Shown here: positions 29,003 to 37,726 of the stretch, piece by piece
Numbering within the stretch: position 1 is the first letter of the stretch
How the letters are laid out: each line of letters opens with the position of its first letter
DNA from: AP-15 sp963700185
Lineage (GTDB): Bacteria > Pseudomonadota > Alphaproteobacteria > ATCC43930 > CGMCC-115725
Direction: 5' to 3'
DNA: 64,000 nucleotides
Assembly (NCBI GenBank): GCA_963700185.1
Contig: CAVOWP010000031.1
Span: 372,001-436,000 of the forward strand
The notes under the pieces: generated by a model
What the model was told of the DNA's origin: nothing
What the model saw: the letters and a program-made list of their open reading frames with translations, nothing else
The model's database searches: none
Position numbers and translations under genes: made by a program

Positions 29003-29802
29003 GAGCGATTCATTACCTGCGCTGTTTCATCGGCATCGCGAACCGTGAATGGCTGCGCTTCCTGAACCAGCGCGGACGCTTCTTTTCGGCGCTGGTGCGG
29101 CCACTCGTGTGGCTGGCGATCTTCGCTACCGGGTTCCATTTCGTGCTCGGCGTTTCGATCATCCCGCCCTACGAGACTTATGTCCCTTACCCGGTCTATA
29201 TCGCGCCGGGCCTCATTGCGATGATTTTGATGTTCAACGGCATGCTGAGCTCATTGTCGATGGTCTACGACCGAGAGATGGGGAGCATGCGGATCCTGAT
29301 GGTGAGCCCGCTGCCGCGCTGGTTTCTTTTGACCTCCAAGCTCCTCGCCGGTGTCATTGTCTCGATATTGCAAGCGTATGCTTTCCTCGCGATCGCGCTG
29401 ATCTGGGAGATCGAGCCGCCATGGTACGGCTATATCGCGGTGCTGCCCGCGCTCGTTTTATCGGGACTGATGCTGGGAGCGCTGGGGTTGCTGCTGTCCT
29501 CGGCGATCCGCCAACTGGAGAATTTCGCCAGCGTTATGAATTTCGTGATTTTTCCGATGTTCTTCGCTTCCTCCGCGCTTTACCCGCTGTGGCATGTCAA
29601 GGAGGCGAGCCTCCTTCTCTACGATGTTTGCGAGATCAACCCGTTCACCCACGCCGTCGAGCTGATCCGCTTTGCGCTCTACGGCCAGCTCGAGCCCGTC
29701 TCGGCAGTCGTTCTCGTCGCCACAACCGCAATCTTCCTGACCATGGCCGTCTATGGCTACGACCCGGCAAAAGGCCTGATGGCGCGCCGCGCCGCCGAGT
29801 GA
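28999..29802 (+). CDS. ABC-2 type permease, PQQ-dehydrogenase-associated exporter
   Basis: 267 residues with six predicted membrane segments, e.g. ALVRPLVWLAIFATGFHFVL, LIAMILMFNGMLSSLSMVYD, VLPALVLSGLMLGALGLLLS and VVLVATTAIFLTMAVYGYD. The segment SMVYDREMGSMRILMVSPLPR is the ABC-2 family motif between spans. The start ATG overlaps the ATPase stop by four bases, and a GTG of the next gene overlaps its own stop by four. It is the membrane partner of the preceding ATPase. Confidence 0.92.
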   Translation: MRAIHYLRCFIGIANREWLRFLNQRGRFFSALVRPLVWLAIFATGFHFVLGVSIIPPYETYVPYPVYIAPGLIAMILMFNGMLSSLSMVYDREMGSMRILMVSPLPRWFLLTSKLLAGVIVSILQAYAFLAIALIWEIEPPWYGYIAVLPALVLSGLMLGALGLLLSSAIRQLENFASVMNFVIFPMFFASSALYPLWHVKEASLLLYDVCEINPFTHAVELIRFALYGQLEPVSAVVLVATTAIFLTMAVYGYDPAKGLMARRAAE

Positions 29803-30434
29803 CGGGGTGTCGTAAATTCGCCTTTTGGGTGATGACGCTGGGTCTGGCTCTGGCCGCCGCTGTAAATGCCCGTTCGGCGCCGGCGCGGGTGGAAGATCCG
29901 AATTGGCCCTGTCAGCAGCGGTTGGTCCCGAAGCTGACTGCAGCGTCGTATTGGAGCGGCTCGGCACTGGAGGGCCTCGCCGACTGGCGTGCCGACCCCG
30001 CGATTGCCGATCTGGTCCGACGCCTCGCGCCGCGGCGGGTCTCGACGCAAGAGGGGCTGTCAGAGATTGCCGCCTTTGTGCGGACCGCGTCGAATGATCG
30101 CCCTCGCCGCCTCGCTCTCGTTTTTAACGGCCTCCTCGAAGAAACCGATCGGGAACGCGCCGGCCTCATCGAAGAGCTGAAAGAGATCGGGCGACGCCAG
30201 CATGAGCTGGCCGATCTCGTCGCCCGGCTCGCGACCGAGCTCAACGCGATCCCGCCCGACGCTGGAGGCGAAGCCGCCGCCAAGCGCATCGACCTGCAGC
30301 AGCGCCATGACTTCACGGCGCGCAATTTCGAGGAGATCCAGCGCACAATCCGTTACGCCTGCGAGACCCCGATCGAGCTGGATGCGCGCCTGGGGGCGTG
30401 GGCGCGGGCACTGCAGGAGGCACCTTCCGAATGA
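29799..30434 (+). CDS. Uncharacterised secreted protein of the PQQ/ABC operon
   Basis: 211 residues from GTG 29799 (GTGA overlap with the permease stop). Signal peptide FAFWVMTLGLALAAAVNARS. The mature part has VEDPNWPCQQRLVPKLTAAS and a later cysteine in TIRYACETP, and is rich in charged alpha-helix (IEELKEIGRRQHELADLVAR), possibly coiled coil. It ends three bases before the convergent pentapeptide gene. Proteins like this recur in XoxF neighbourhoods, but no biochemical function is known to me. Confidence 0.78.
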   Translation: MTGCRKFAFWVMTLGLALAAAVNARSAPARVEDPNWPCQQRLVPKLTAASYWSGSALEGLADWRADPAIADLVRRLAPRRVSTQEGLSEIAAFVRTASNDRPRRLALVFNGLLEETDRERAGLIEELKEIGRRQHELADLVARLATELNAIPPDAGGEAAAKRIDLQQRHDFTARNFEEIQRTIRYACETPIELDARLGAWARALQEAPSE

Positions 30435-30437
30435 GCG

Positions 30438-31217
30438 CTACGACCTCTTTGGTGGAGTGACTCCCTTCACCGTTTCGAGGCCTCGAACATTCTTTAGGAA
30501 CGCACCGCCGAGATCGGCTTCGGTGGCATCCGCACCAGTCAGATCGGCGCCGTTGAGGTCAGCCCCCGACAGATCGGCCCCCGTCAAATTCGCGCCGCTC
30601 AGATTGGCTCCGGTCAGATTGGTAAACCGCATCAACGCGCGACTGAGATCCGCCTTGGAAAAATTTGCGCCCGCCAGATTGGCGCCCGACAAGTCGGCCC
30701 GCATCAGTCCCATAGACTGGTTTTTCATGTCGGCGCCCATTCTGGCATTCGCGAAATTGGCGCCGCTCAAATCGAACTGGCTCAACCGGGCGATGATATG
30801 CGCGCCCGACAAATTGGCGCCCCGGAAAACCGGAGCTTCGGCGGGCGAGATGTCCAGACCCGATGACACAACGAGCCCGAGGAGGCTCGCGTGCGAGAGG
30901 TCGGCATTCGTGAAATTCGTCCGCATGATCCAGGCGAGGTCGAGCTTAGCCCCGGAGAGATTGGCGCCCGAAAGGTCCGCGCCCACAAGCTTTGCGCCAA
31001 AAAGATTGGTCCCGGAAAGGTTCGCCTGTTTGAAGTCGACATTGCTCAAATCGAGATTTTCGAGCGATTTTCCCGCGAAGTTCGCCGGCTTGGCCAGTGT
31101 TGCCGAAGCCACCATCTCGCGGACCTGATCGGCGGTCAAATCGGCGGCTCGGCAGGGCGACACCGCCGACGCCACAATGACCAGGACGACCCCGAGCGCG
31201 TTTTTCAATTTGTTCAT
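30438..31217 (-). CDS. Secreted pentapeptide-repeat protein
   Basis: 259 residues from ATG 31217 with signal peptide MNKLKNALGVVLVIVASAVS. A short stretch (ADLTADQVREMVA) leads into tandem A(D/N)LSG-type pentapeptides over most of the length (GADLSGANLSGAKL, LTGANLSGANLTGADLSGAD), which fold as a right-handed quadrilateral beta-helix. Export to the periplasm is unusual for the gyrase-protecting members, and this version accompanies the quinoprotein cluster. It overlaps the upstream CXXXCW gene as ATGA. Confidence 0.92.
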   Translation of the reverse strand: MNKLKNALGVVLVIVASAVSPCRAADLTADQVREMVASATLAKPANFAGKSLENLDLSNVDFKQANLSGTNLFGAKLVGADLSGANLSGAKLDLAWIMRTNFTNADLSHASLLGLVVSSGLDISPAEAPVFRGANLSGAHIIARLSQFDLSGANFANARMGADMKNQSMGLMRADLSGANLAGANFSKADLSRALMRFTNLTGANLSGANLTGADLSGADLNGADLTGADATEADLGGAFLKNVRGLETVKGVTPPKRS

Positions 31218-31771
31218 GGGGCCGGTTCCGCGTCGGCCATCGGCAATTTGGCGGCGTCCCATCCGTCGATTCCATCAGGGTACCAAAAGACCCGCGTGTA
31301 GCTCCAGCTGGCGGCGCGTTTCGCGGCGTTCCAGCTCATCCAGCAATCGGCTAAACAGTAAAGCACGACTGCGGCACCTTTACGGTCGTCGGTAGCCGCC
31401 TCGAGGTGGCGGCGGAAGTAGTTTTCCAGCTCGGGGCTGAGCGCGCCGCGGCCGATATCGGGAAGCCACAGGCTCCCTGGAATGTCGCGATGCGGCAGAG
31501 GCATCCACACCGCCGCGGCCGGAAGGTTCGCCGGTCGGCGCGGTGCCGGAAGCACATCGATCCACACCGCCTCGCCGCTTCCCCAAAGTTTATGGGCGGC
31601 GTCGGTGTCGAGGACCACCGCGCCGGTGACCGTCTCCGGGGTCGGCGAGCGGTAATCGTCCATCCGATAGCCTTCGGGCTCAGGCGGTCGGGCATTCGCA
31701 GAAGGATTTGCGAAGACTGCCAGCCCGAAAACCAGCCACCATCTCCCCAGAGTTGCTCGTGCCGCCCTCAC
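31214..31771 (-). CDS. PQQ-dependent catabolism-associated CXXXCW-motif (rhodanese-like) protein
   Basis: 185 residues if started at GTG 31771, which overlaps the upstream xoxJ stop as GTGA and gives a proper signal peptide (LGRWWLVFGLAVFANPSANA). Domain features: GYRMDDYRSPTPETVTGAVV, VWIDVLPAPRRPANLP, VWMPLPHRDIPGSLWLPDIG, and VLYCLADCWMSWNAAKRA carrying the C-x3-C-W motif at the rhodanese active-loop position. Families of this type occur only beside PQQ dehydrogenases and may handle sulfur or redox chemistry in the periplasm. An upstream ATG at 31882 would lie deep in xoxJ and is less likely. Confidence 0.87.
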   Translation of the reverse strand: MRAARATLGRWWLVFGLAVFANPSANARPPEPEGYRMDDYRSPTPETVTGAVVLDTDAAHKLWGSGEAVWIDVLPAPRRPANLPAAAVWMPLPHRDIPGSLWLPDIGRGALSPELENYFRRHLEAATDDRKGAAVVLYCLADCWMSWNAAKRAASWSYTRVFWYPDGIDGWDAAKLPMADAEPAP

Positions 31772-32616
31772 TGGGCGGCGAGCTCGCCTTGCTCGTTGAG
31801 CATCGGTACGCCGTAATCGCGCAGGATCGCCGTCATGTCCCCTTGCCGCTTGAGGATTGCGGCATTGATCCGGCGGCGCCATTCGGGCTCATTTGCTCGA
31901 ACCCCCATCGCGATGTGATATTCCATGCGTGCCGCGCCCGGCTCGTCTTTCAGCGGGACCAGGATCAGCGGCAGATCGTCATGCTTGCGGTAATAGCCGA
32001 CGATTGGGCCCCACAAGAATCCGACGTCGATCGTCCCGTCGACGACGTCCTGGACCATCTGGTGGGTCGGGGATTCGGACCGGGTATCGACAGTCAAGGC
32101 ATAGGGCTTGGCGTGCGGCATGAGCTCGTGCCGCACGAGGAGGTCTGCGGGCGGCGTGCCGGCGACGACACCGAGGCGCAAACCGGCTAAGCGAGGGTCC
32201 TGCAGACCATCAAACGCGAAACCCTTATCGGAACGGTAAAACATTACATAGGTGGTAAAGTAATAAGGGTTGGTCGTCTGCATGATCTCGTCGCCCGCGA
32301 CAGTCCCCATTACCAAGTCGCAGAGATGGGCACGCAATGTGTTGCGCACGAACCCAATGACTTGTGGAAACCACGAGTAATCGACCTTGAGGCCGAGCTC
32401 GGCGCCCATCAATTCTGCGATCTTGTTCTCAAACCCTCCCCTCTTTTCGTCGGAGTAGGGCAGGTTGTTGGGATCAGCGCAGACCTTCAGCTCGCTGCGG
32501 TCGACGATCTCGCCGGTCTGCGCGGCGGCCGGTCCACCGGCGAGCAAAAGCCCGCAAAGCATTGCTGGCGCAATGCGCTTGCATTCCTTAAGCGCTCTAC
32601 GGGAGGCGCTGTTCAA
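31768..32616 (-). CDS. xoxJ: Quinoprotein dehydrogenase-associated substrate-binding protein XoxJ
   Basis: About 282 residues in a type II periplasmic-binding-protein fold. Signal peptide around IAPAMLCGLLLAGGPAAA, then LKVCADPNNLPYSDEKRGGF, typical of MxaJ/XoxJ, and later LCDLVMGTVAGDEIMQTTNP, VVAGTPPADLLV and IDVGFLWGPIVGYY. XoxJ binds or helps assemble XoxF in the periplasm. The open frame reaches ATG 32709, but that part lies inside a dispersed repeat (32647-32784), so I place the start at TTG 32616; ATG 32562 is possible but gives a very short signal peptide. Confidence 0.85.
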   Translation of the reverse strand: MNSASRRALKECKRIAPAMLCGLLLAGGPAAAQTGEIVDRSELKVCADPNNLPYSDEKRGGFENKIAELMGAELGLKVDYSWFPQVIGFVRNTLRAHLCDLVMGTVAGDEIMQTTNPYYFTTYVMFYRSDKGFAFDGLQDPRLAGLRLGVVAGTPPADLLVRHELMPHAKPYALTVDTRSESPTHQMVQDVVDGTIDVGFLWGPIVGYYRKHDDLPLILVPLKDEPGAARMEYHIAMGVRANEPEWRRRINAAILKRQGDMTAILRDYGVPMLNEQGELAAQ

Positions 32617-32646
32617 GGCCCGTAAAACGACTGGACCGGCGGCGGT

Positions 32647-32784
32647 GTGTCCTTCGAGACGCCGCCCTCGACGGCTCCTCAGGATGAGGCCTTCTTGTAA
32701 TGCCTGCATAGGCTTAACTCATGCGAAGGAGCGCCCAAAGAGCCTGCCCCAGGCTAGAAATGAGGGCGCGTCTCGAAGCACGCG
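32647..32784. repeat. Dispersed inverted-repeat intergenic element (family A, copy 3)
   Basis: Outer arms TCCTTCGAGACGCC and GGCGCGTCTCGAAGC; inner arms GGCTCCTCAGGATGAGGCC and ACTCATGCGAAGGAGCGCC. More degenerate than the copies at 11203 and 28047. It occupies the whole xoxG-xoxJ gap. Confidence 0.7.
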
Positions 32785-32800
32785 GGGCGGTGCTCATCGA

Positions 32801-33227
32801 TCAATCTCCGACCCGCGGCGGCCGGCCGCGGCCCAGCACGCCATCGGCGCGCGCCTTCAGATAAGCCCAGATGTCGTCGAGATAGAGAACAACGTCCTCG
32901 ACCTCGCCAAAGGGCGGCATCACGTTCTCGCTGGCCGTGTTGACGTTGGTTCGACCGTTGACGACGATATCCTCGAACTGTTCCTTGGTCATGTGCTTTG
33001 CCGAAATCGACGAGGTCCGGCGCATAGGAGCTGCCGGCCCCATCCGGCCCATGGCAGCGCATGCAGGACTCGGTATAACGGCGCCACCCGTTATAGGTCT
33101 TCAGGTCGACCTTGCCGTTCTCCACGGTGTACGGCTGCGCCGACTGGTCGGTTTCGGCGGCGAGCACGAAACTCATTCCGACCGCAAATGCGGCAACGGT
33201 GCCAAACAGCGGCGCCAGCGCTCTCAA
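32801..33227 (-). CDS. xoxG: Cytochrome c XoxG, electron acceptor of XoxF (one frameshift)
   Basis: Signal peptide MRALAPLFGTVAAFAVGMSF, then YNGWRRYTESCMRCHGPDGAGSS with one CxxCH haem site. The frame changes near 33000-33015; the other frame continues KHMTKEQFEDIVVNGRTN and ENVMPPFGEVEDVVLYLDD, with the axial methionine in the V-M-P-P-F motif. Restored length is about 142 residues. It is the small acidic cytochrome that takes electrons from reduced PQQ in XoxF. It lies immediately after xoxF, separated by a strong hairpin (33246-33274). Confidence 0.87.
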
Positions 33228-33245
33228 GACTATCTCCAGAAGAAA

Positions 33246-33274
33246 GGGCCGGCATCGGTTAGGGATGCCGGCCC
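33246..33274 (-). terminator. Strong hairpin between xoxF and xoxG (terminator or attenuator)
   Basis: A perfect 11-bp stem GGGCCGGCATC/GATGCCGGCCC with a seven-base loop, followed on the minus strand by TTTCTTCT. It lies 27 bases after the xoxF stop and 19 bases before the xoxG start. It could reduce transcription into xoxG or stabilise the xoxF message, giving more dehydrogenase than cytochrome. Confidence 0.7.
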
Positions 33275-33300
33275 AAAACCCTTAGTCAACTACCCCAGGG

Positions 33301-35086
33301 TCACTCGGGGAGGCCGAACACCGTCAGGACACCACCGAGCTGCGTGTAATTTGACAAGGCTTTGTAGGCGCCGACCGCACCGAGCCCGTCGGTATCCTTG
33401 GTCAGACCCGCCGCCATACCGATGCCGGCCCAGCCGCCGACACCCGACAGCACGGCGATGTACTGCTTGCCGCCATGGGTATAGGTGTTGACGTTGCCGA
33501 TGATCCCGGAGGGGGTCTTGAACCGGTAGAGCTCCTTGCCGGTCTGCATGTCAACCGCCTTCAGGTAGCCCTCGAGGGTCCCGTAGAAGACGACATCACC
33601 GGCCGTGGCGAGCGCGCCCGACCATACCGAGAACGGCTCCGGATCGGACCAGACAATCTTGCCCGCGCCGGCATCCCAGGCGATGAAGTTGCCGAGATTG
33701 TTGTCGCCCTGCGGCGGGAACATCGACAAGGTCGCCCCGACATAGGGCTGGCCGGCGGTGTACGAAACCTTGAACGGCTCGTAATCCATGCAGACGTGGT
33801 TCGTCGGCACATAGAACAGCCCGGTCTTTGGTGAGAAAGCCGCCGGCTGCTGGTCTTTCGAGCCGAGGGCTGCGGGGCAGATATTCTTTGTATTGTGGTC
33901 CTCGCCCTGGGCTTGCGTGCTGTATTGCTTGACAACTTCGGGCCGGCCGGTCTGCATGTCGACGTGAGTGGCCCAATTGACCTTGGGGTCGTACTTTTCG
34001 GCGACCAGCAAGGCCCCGGTTTCGCGATTGAGGGTGTACCCAAAACCATTGCGGTCGAAGTGGACGAGCGCCTTGGTCGGTTGGCCTTTCACGTTTATGT
34101 CGGCCAGGATCATCTCGTTGACGCCGTCGTAATCCCATTCGTCATGCGGCGTCATCTGGAAGACCCATTTGGCGACGCCGGTGTCGGGATTGCGGGCAAA
34201 AATGGTCATCGACCATTTATTGTCCCCCGGCCGCTGCGCCGGGTTCCAGGTGCTGGGATTGCCCGAGCCGTAATAAATCAAGTTCAGCTGCGGGTCGTAG
34301 GAGTACCAGCCCCAGGTATCGCCGCCGCCAATTTTCCACTGGTCGCCCTGCCAGGTCTTCAAAGACGAATCTTTGCCGACGGGCTTGCCGAGTTCGGTGG
34401 TGTTGGCGTCGAACAGGATCTCGTTGTCGGGTCCGACCGAATACGCCCGCCACGCCTTCGAGCCATCCTTGAGGTTGTAGGCGGTGACGTGTCCTTGGAC
34501 GCCGAATTCGCCGCCGCTGATGCCGACGATGACCTTGTCTTTGACCACCATCGGGGCGTTGGTCATCGTCTCGCCCTTCTTGGGATCCCCATTCTTGACG
34601 CTCCAGACCACCTGGCCGGTCTTGGCGTCGAGCGCCACGACGGTGGTATCGGCCTGCTCGAAGATGATCTTGCCGCCGCCATAGGCGACACCCCGGTTGA
34701 CCGTGTCGCAGCACATCACCGGGATGACCGTCGGATCCTGTTTTGGTTCATATTTCCACAGGATCTGGCCATTCTTGTTGAGGTCGAGCGCGAAGATGTT
34801 GTTGGGGAACGGGGTATTGACGTACATGACATCCCCGATAACCAGGGGACCTCCCTCGTGACCGCGCAAGACGCCGGTCGAGAACGTCCACAGCGGCCGT
34901 AGAATTCTTTACGTTGTCCTTGTTGATCTGATTGAGCTCGCTGTATCGAGCGTTCGCATAATTGCCGGTCGGCATTGCCCATTGGTTCGGGTCTTTCGAC
35001 AGCTTGATCAGCTCGTCATTTGCGCTGGCGCCGCCCGCGACGAGGGCGAATGCCGAGAGTGCGAGCCAGAATCGTGGTGATCTCAT
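33301..35086 (-). CDS. xoxF: Lanthanide-type PQQ-dependent methanol dehydrogenase XoxF (one frameshift)
   Basis: About 594 residues after repair, the usual size. Signal peptide MRSPRFWLALSAFALVAGGASA, then NDELIKLSKDPNQWAMPTGN. A surplus T near 34905 breaks the frame; removal gives NLRPLWTFSTGVLRGHEGGP. Hallmarks: the vicinal disulfide VMCCDTVNRG, the metal-binding glutamate in GGEFGVQGH, DTWGWYSYDPQLNLIYYGSG with the metal-ligand Asn, and HDEWDYDGVNE, in which the second Asp of D-Y-D replaces the Ala of calcium-dependent MxaF and marks lanthanide use. Eight-bladed propeller tryptophan-docking repeats continue to the end. It oxidises methanol, and often formaldehyde, in the periplasm and is followed by xoxG and xoxJ. 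Confidence 0.95.
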
Positions 35087-35164
35087 CGTCTTCTTCCCTC
35101 CCGACTTTGCTTACGTATAGGTTAAGGTCGCGATGCTATTTCACTTCGGGTTAACGCACAAGCG

Positions 35165-35365
35165 CTACGCCGGCTTTTGCCGCGGGACGTTGTGCTCGCA
35201 GCGCCAGCGCGACAGCATCCATTTCGGATGCTCGGCGAGCCATTCCGCGGCATAGTGTTGGCCCCGCACCAGGCACGCCTCAGGCGACAGATCCTCGATT
35301 GGGCGCTGCTCGGTGCAGGAAGCAGGCGCACCTTGCAGACAAAAGACGAGCACAAGCGCGGTCAA
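35165..35365 (-). CDS. Small conserved hypothetical protein
   Basis: 66 residues, TTG start. It begins (M)TALVLVFCLQGAPASCTEQR and has ACLVRGQHYAAEWLAEHPKW followed by MLSRWRCEHNVPR. The spacing C..C..C with HP-W-x-L-x-x-W-R-C resembles a widespread small alphaproteobacterial family of unknown function. The start codon shares base 35365 with the divergent gene's ATG. Confidence 0.6.
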   Translation of the reverse strand: MTALVLVFCLQGAPASCTEQRPIEDLSPEACLVRGQHYAAEWLAEHPKWMLSRWRCEHNVPRQKPA

Positions 35366-35763
35366 TGGATATTCCTTTCACTGGACGGCAGAAGAACGAG
35401 CCTCGCCGGGCTTTCGATCCCCATTACGCGGCGATCGGCCTCCTCGTGCTCTCGCTCGCGGCCGGACCTGTCCACGCCGCAGATAACGACTACCCGACCT
35501 CCGCCCGGGCCGATTACGTGATCGGGTGTATGGCAGCCAATGGGAATACGCACGAGGCGCTCCTGAAGTGCTCCTGCGCGATCGATACGATCGCCTCCTT
35601 GATGCCCTATTCCCATTACGAGCAGGCCGAAACCGCGCTCAGCCTGCAAGCTGGCGGCGGGGTCGGCGGGCGGGTCGGCCTGTTCCGCGATCCGCCGCAG
35701 ATCAAGGCGGTCATCGAGGAGCTACACCGGGCCCAAGCAGAGGCCAACCTACAATGCCGGTAA
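35365..35763 (+). CDS. Secreted hypothetical protein of the xox cluster
   Basis: 132 residues. After a polar stretch comes an apparent signal peptide HYAAIGLLVLSLAAGPVHAA, then DYPTSARADYVIGCMAANG, ALLKCSCAIDTIASLMPYSH and GLFRDPPQIKAVIEELHRAQ, ending in a cysteine (NLQCR). The C..C-S-C pattern suggests a disulfide-linked helical protein. Similar short proteins occur near XoxF genes; the role is unknown. It is on the opposite strand to its neighbours. The start is weakly supported (poor ribosome site, shared base with the divergent TTG). Confidence 0.72.
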   Translation: MDIPFTGRQKNEPRRAFDPHYAAIGLLVLSLAAGPVHAADNDYPTSARADYVIGCMAANGNTHEALLKCSCAIDTIASLMPYSHYEQAETALSLQAGGGVGGRVGLFRDPPQIKAVIEELHRAQAEANLQCR

Positions 35764-35781
35764 AAGCGAACGCCGCCGCGC

Positions 35782-36613
35782 TCACATCTGCGTCGCCTCC
35801 GCGACCGGCCAGCTTTGACTGAAGCGCCGCTGGCTGCTGTCGAGGATTTCCGCCTTGATCACCCCCGCGGTCGCCGGCTCGGCAGGGCGCAAGCTGAAGT
35901 TGAAGGTCGGATCCTCACTGATGGCGATGTCGAGACTCCAGCCGAAATACCTGCTGGCCGTTATAGGTGACGTCGAGCGTCTGCATGAAATCGGCCGGGA
36001 TATAGTTGCGCGTGACTTGATCCATCTGCAGCCCCGAACTATTCGGATGGCTGATCAACAGCTTCACCCTTATGGATTCATCCGCCCTCGATCGGTCGGC
36101 GAGGTTCAGTTTCATTTTGCCGAGTCGCTCGAGTGCAAGGGCCTGGTCCTTGCCCGCGGGGGCCGAGCAGCCTCCGGCCGCCTTGATGAACCGCGCGGCG
36201 GCGTAGAGCCGACCGTCCGCGGTTTCGGCGACGGCGTGGAGATAGGTGTAGTCGTCGATACGGACACGGGTCGCGATTTCCCGTGCGTCTGCGATCGGGC
36301 CAAGGATGAAATGTGCCGCAAGCGGCGACGGATTGTTGTCGATGACCAGATAAAGGCCGCGGATTTCGGGAGCGAGCGTCGACGCGACGCGGATCGCCAC
36401 TGGCACAATTGCGGCATCCTCGGCGCGTGCGGGGGCATCGATTGCGACGAGGTCTCCGGCGTCCGCGACTACTCGGTCGCCAAAGATCGCGTGCCGGAGA
36501 TCGGCCCAGCGCGCCATGCGCTCCGCCTCGCTCGGTTCGGCGCTGGCTGGTCCCGGCAATGCAAAACCGATCAGCAATAAAACTAAAGCTCGACCAAGCA
36601 TTGTTCGGGTCAT
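35782..36613 (-). CDS. Quinoprotein dehydrogenase-associated fused SoxYZ-like carrier (one frameshift)
   Basis: Start ATG 36613 overlaps the upstream hydrolase stop as ATGA. Signal peptide TMLGRALVLLLIGFALPGPA. The SoxY-like half ends in FIKAAGGCSAPAGKD, with the single cysteine that carries substrate in SoxY. The SoxZ-like half has KLLISHPNSSGLQMDQVT and, after removal of a surplus G near 35938, LDIAISEDPTFNFSLRP and ILDSSQRRFSQSWPV. Fused SoxY-SoxZ carriers of this type are found only near PQQ dehydrogenases; the cargo is not known. Length after repair is about 277 residues. Confidence 0.88.
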
Positions 36614-37653
36614 TCCCATTCGAGTTCCTTGTAGCTCGCCGTTACGTTGCGCGGGTGATACTCGTCGAACAGCAGCCACTTCCCGCGTTCCGAGTTTGCG
36701 ACCTGCCGGTAGGCATTGGCAATGCCGATCCCGGCCTTGATCGCCGCGCGCGTATCCTGCGCGACCGCTGTGAGGTAGCGCCGTTCTGATTCTGCGGCTG
36801 CCGGCCACGGCACGGATACCGGACCATGCCCGGGAACGGCCCGAGCCGCCGGTATGGCGGTCAACCCGTCGAGTTGCTTGAGCCAGCCGACGAGACTGCC
36901 GTCGATGACCGGGATGCGATCGACGAACAGCAAATCGGCGAGCCAGAAGGTACGGGTTTTCTGATCAAAGATAGTCAGGTCGTTGTCCGTATGAGCCGGG
37001 CCGTGCGCCCGCAAGGTGAGACGCCGGTGGCCCAGATCGAGATCGAGCCTGTCGGAAACGAGAACCGTCGGCGCCACGATCTCGGTGCCATCCGCTCCAT
37101 CGCCGAGCGCGCCGCGCAGCCTGCGAAGGTAATAGTCGCCGCGCTGGGCAAGGGCGCCCGGCAACTTCGCGTGCCCGACGACATCGGGGTGATCGTCGCG
37201 GAGGGCGGCGGCACCGAAGATATGGTCGGGATGGACGTGGGTCAGGATTACATAACGGATCGGCTGATCCGTATGGGCGCGGATCGCTGCGCGCAACGCG
37301 CTTCCCTCCGCGAAGCTGCCGCCGGGGTCGATGACCGCCACGGCCTCATTGCCAATGATGAATCCGATATTGGCGATCGAGTCCTCATTCGCGGCGGACG
37401 CCTCCTCGTGCACTCCGTTGTGGACAAAAATGCCGGACGCGATTTCCGTCACCGGCAGCGCCGCGGTTTCCGCACTACCCGCCGTCGTCCCGAGCACGAC
37501 AGCGGCAGCGAGAACGACTGACCTCCTGATAATACCGGAGAAAAACAGGAGAAGTCCGGCCCGGGTAAAGGGTTCGGTTTGCTGCTCTACTGGCGCCCCG
37601 ATGCGAGAGCAAAACAGCAACCGGATCGCCATCCCGGCTTGATACCATGCCAT
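36610..37653 (-). CDS. Quinoprotein relay system zinc metallohydrolase (metallo-beta-lactamase fold)
   Basis: The open frame has 347 codons. The signal peptide IIRRSVVLAAAVVLGTTAGS lies about 41 residues in, so the true start is probably downstream of 37653; I see no clear alternative start codon. The catalytic domain has IRYVILTHVHPDHIFGAAAL (HxHxDH), the later metal His in GHAKLPGAL, AHGPAHTDNDLTIFD and PGHGPVSVPW. This subfamily accompanies SoxYZ-like carriers in quinoprotein clusters and may release something from the carrier cysteine. It is translationally coupled to that gene. Confidence 0.87.
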   Translation of the reverse strand: MAWYQAGMAIRLLFCSRIGAPVEQQTEPFTRAGLLLFFSGIIRRSVVLAAAVVLGTTAGSAETAALPVTEIASGIFVHNGVHEEASAANEDSIANIGFIIGNEAVAVIDPGGSFAEGSALRAAIRAHTDQPIRYVILTHVHPDHIFGAAALRDDHPDVVGHAKLPGALAQRGDYYLRRLRGALGDGADGTEIVAPTVLVSDRLDLDLGHRRLTLRAHGPAHTDNDLTIFDQKTRTFWLADLLFVDRIPVIDGSLVGWLKQLDGLTAIPAARAVPGHGPVSVPWPAAAESERRYLTAVAQDTRAAIKAGIGIANAYRQVANSERGKWLLFDEYHPRNVTASYKELEWE

Positions 37654-37726
37654 TACGGCTATTTTTGGGACTAGGGACGCGAGGCCCCGGACCCGATACC
37701 GCGAAGCCGTCTACACCTTCAATTCG

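Noticed and set aside
33301..35086. Calcium-dependent MxaF methanol dehydrogenase
   Set aside because: The metal site has D-Y-D rather than D-x-A, and no mxaI or mxaG is present.
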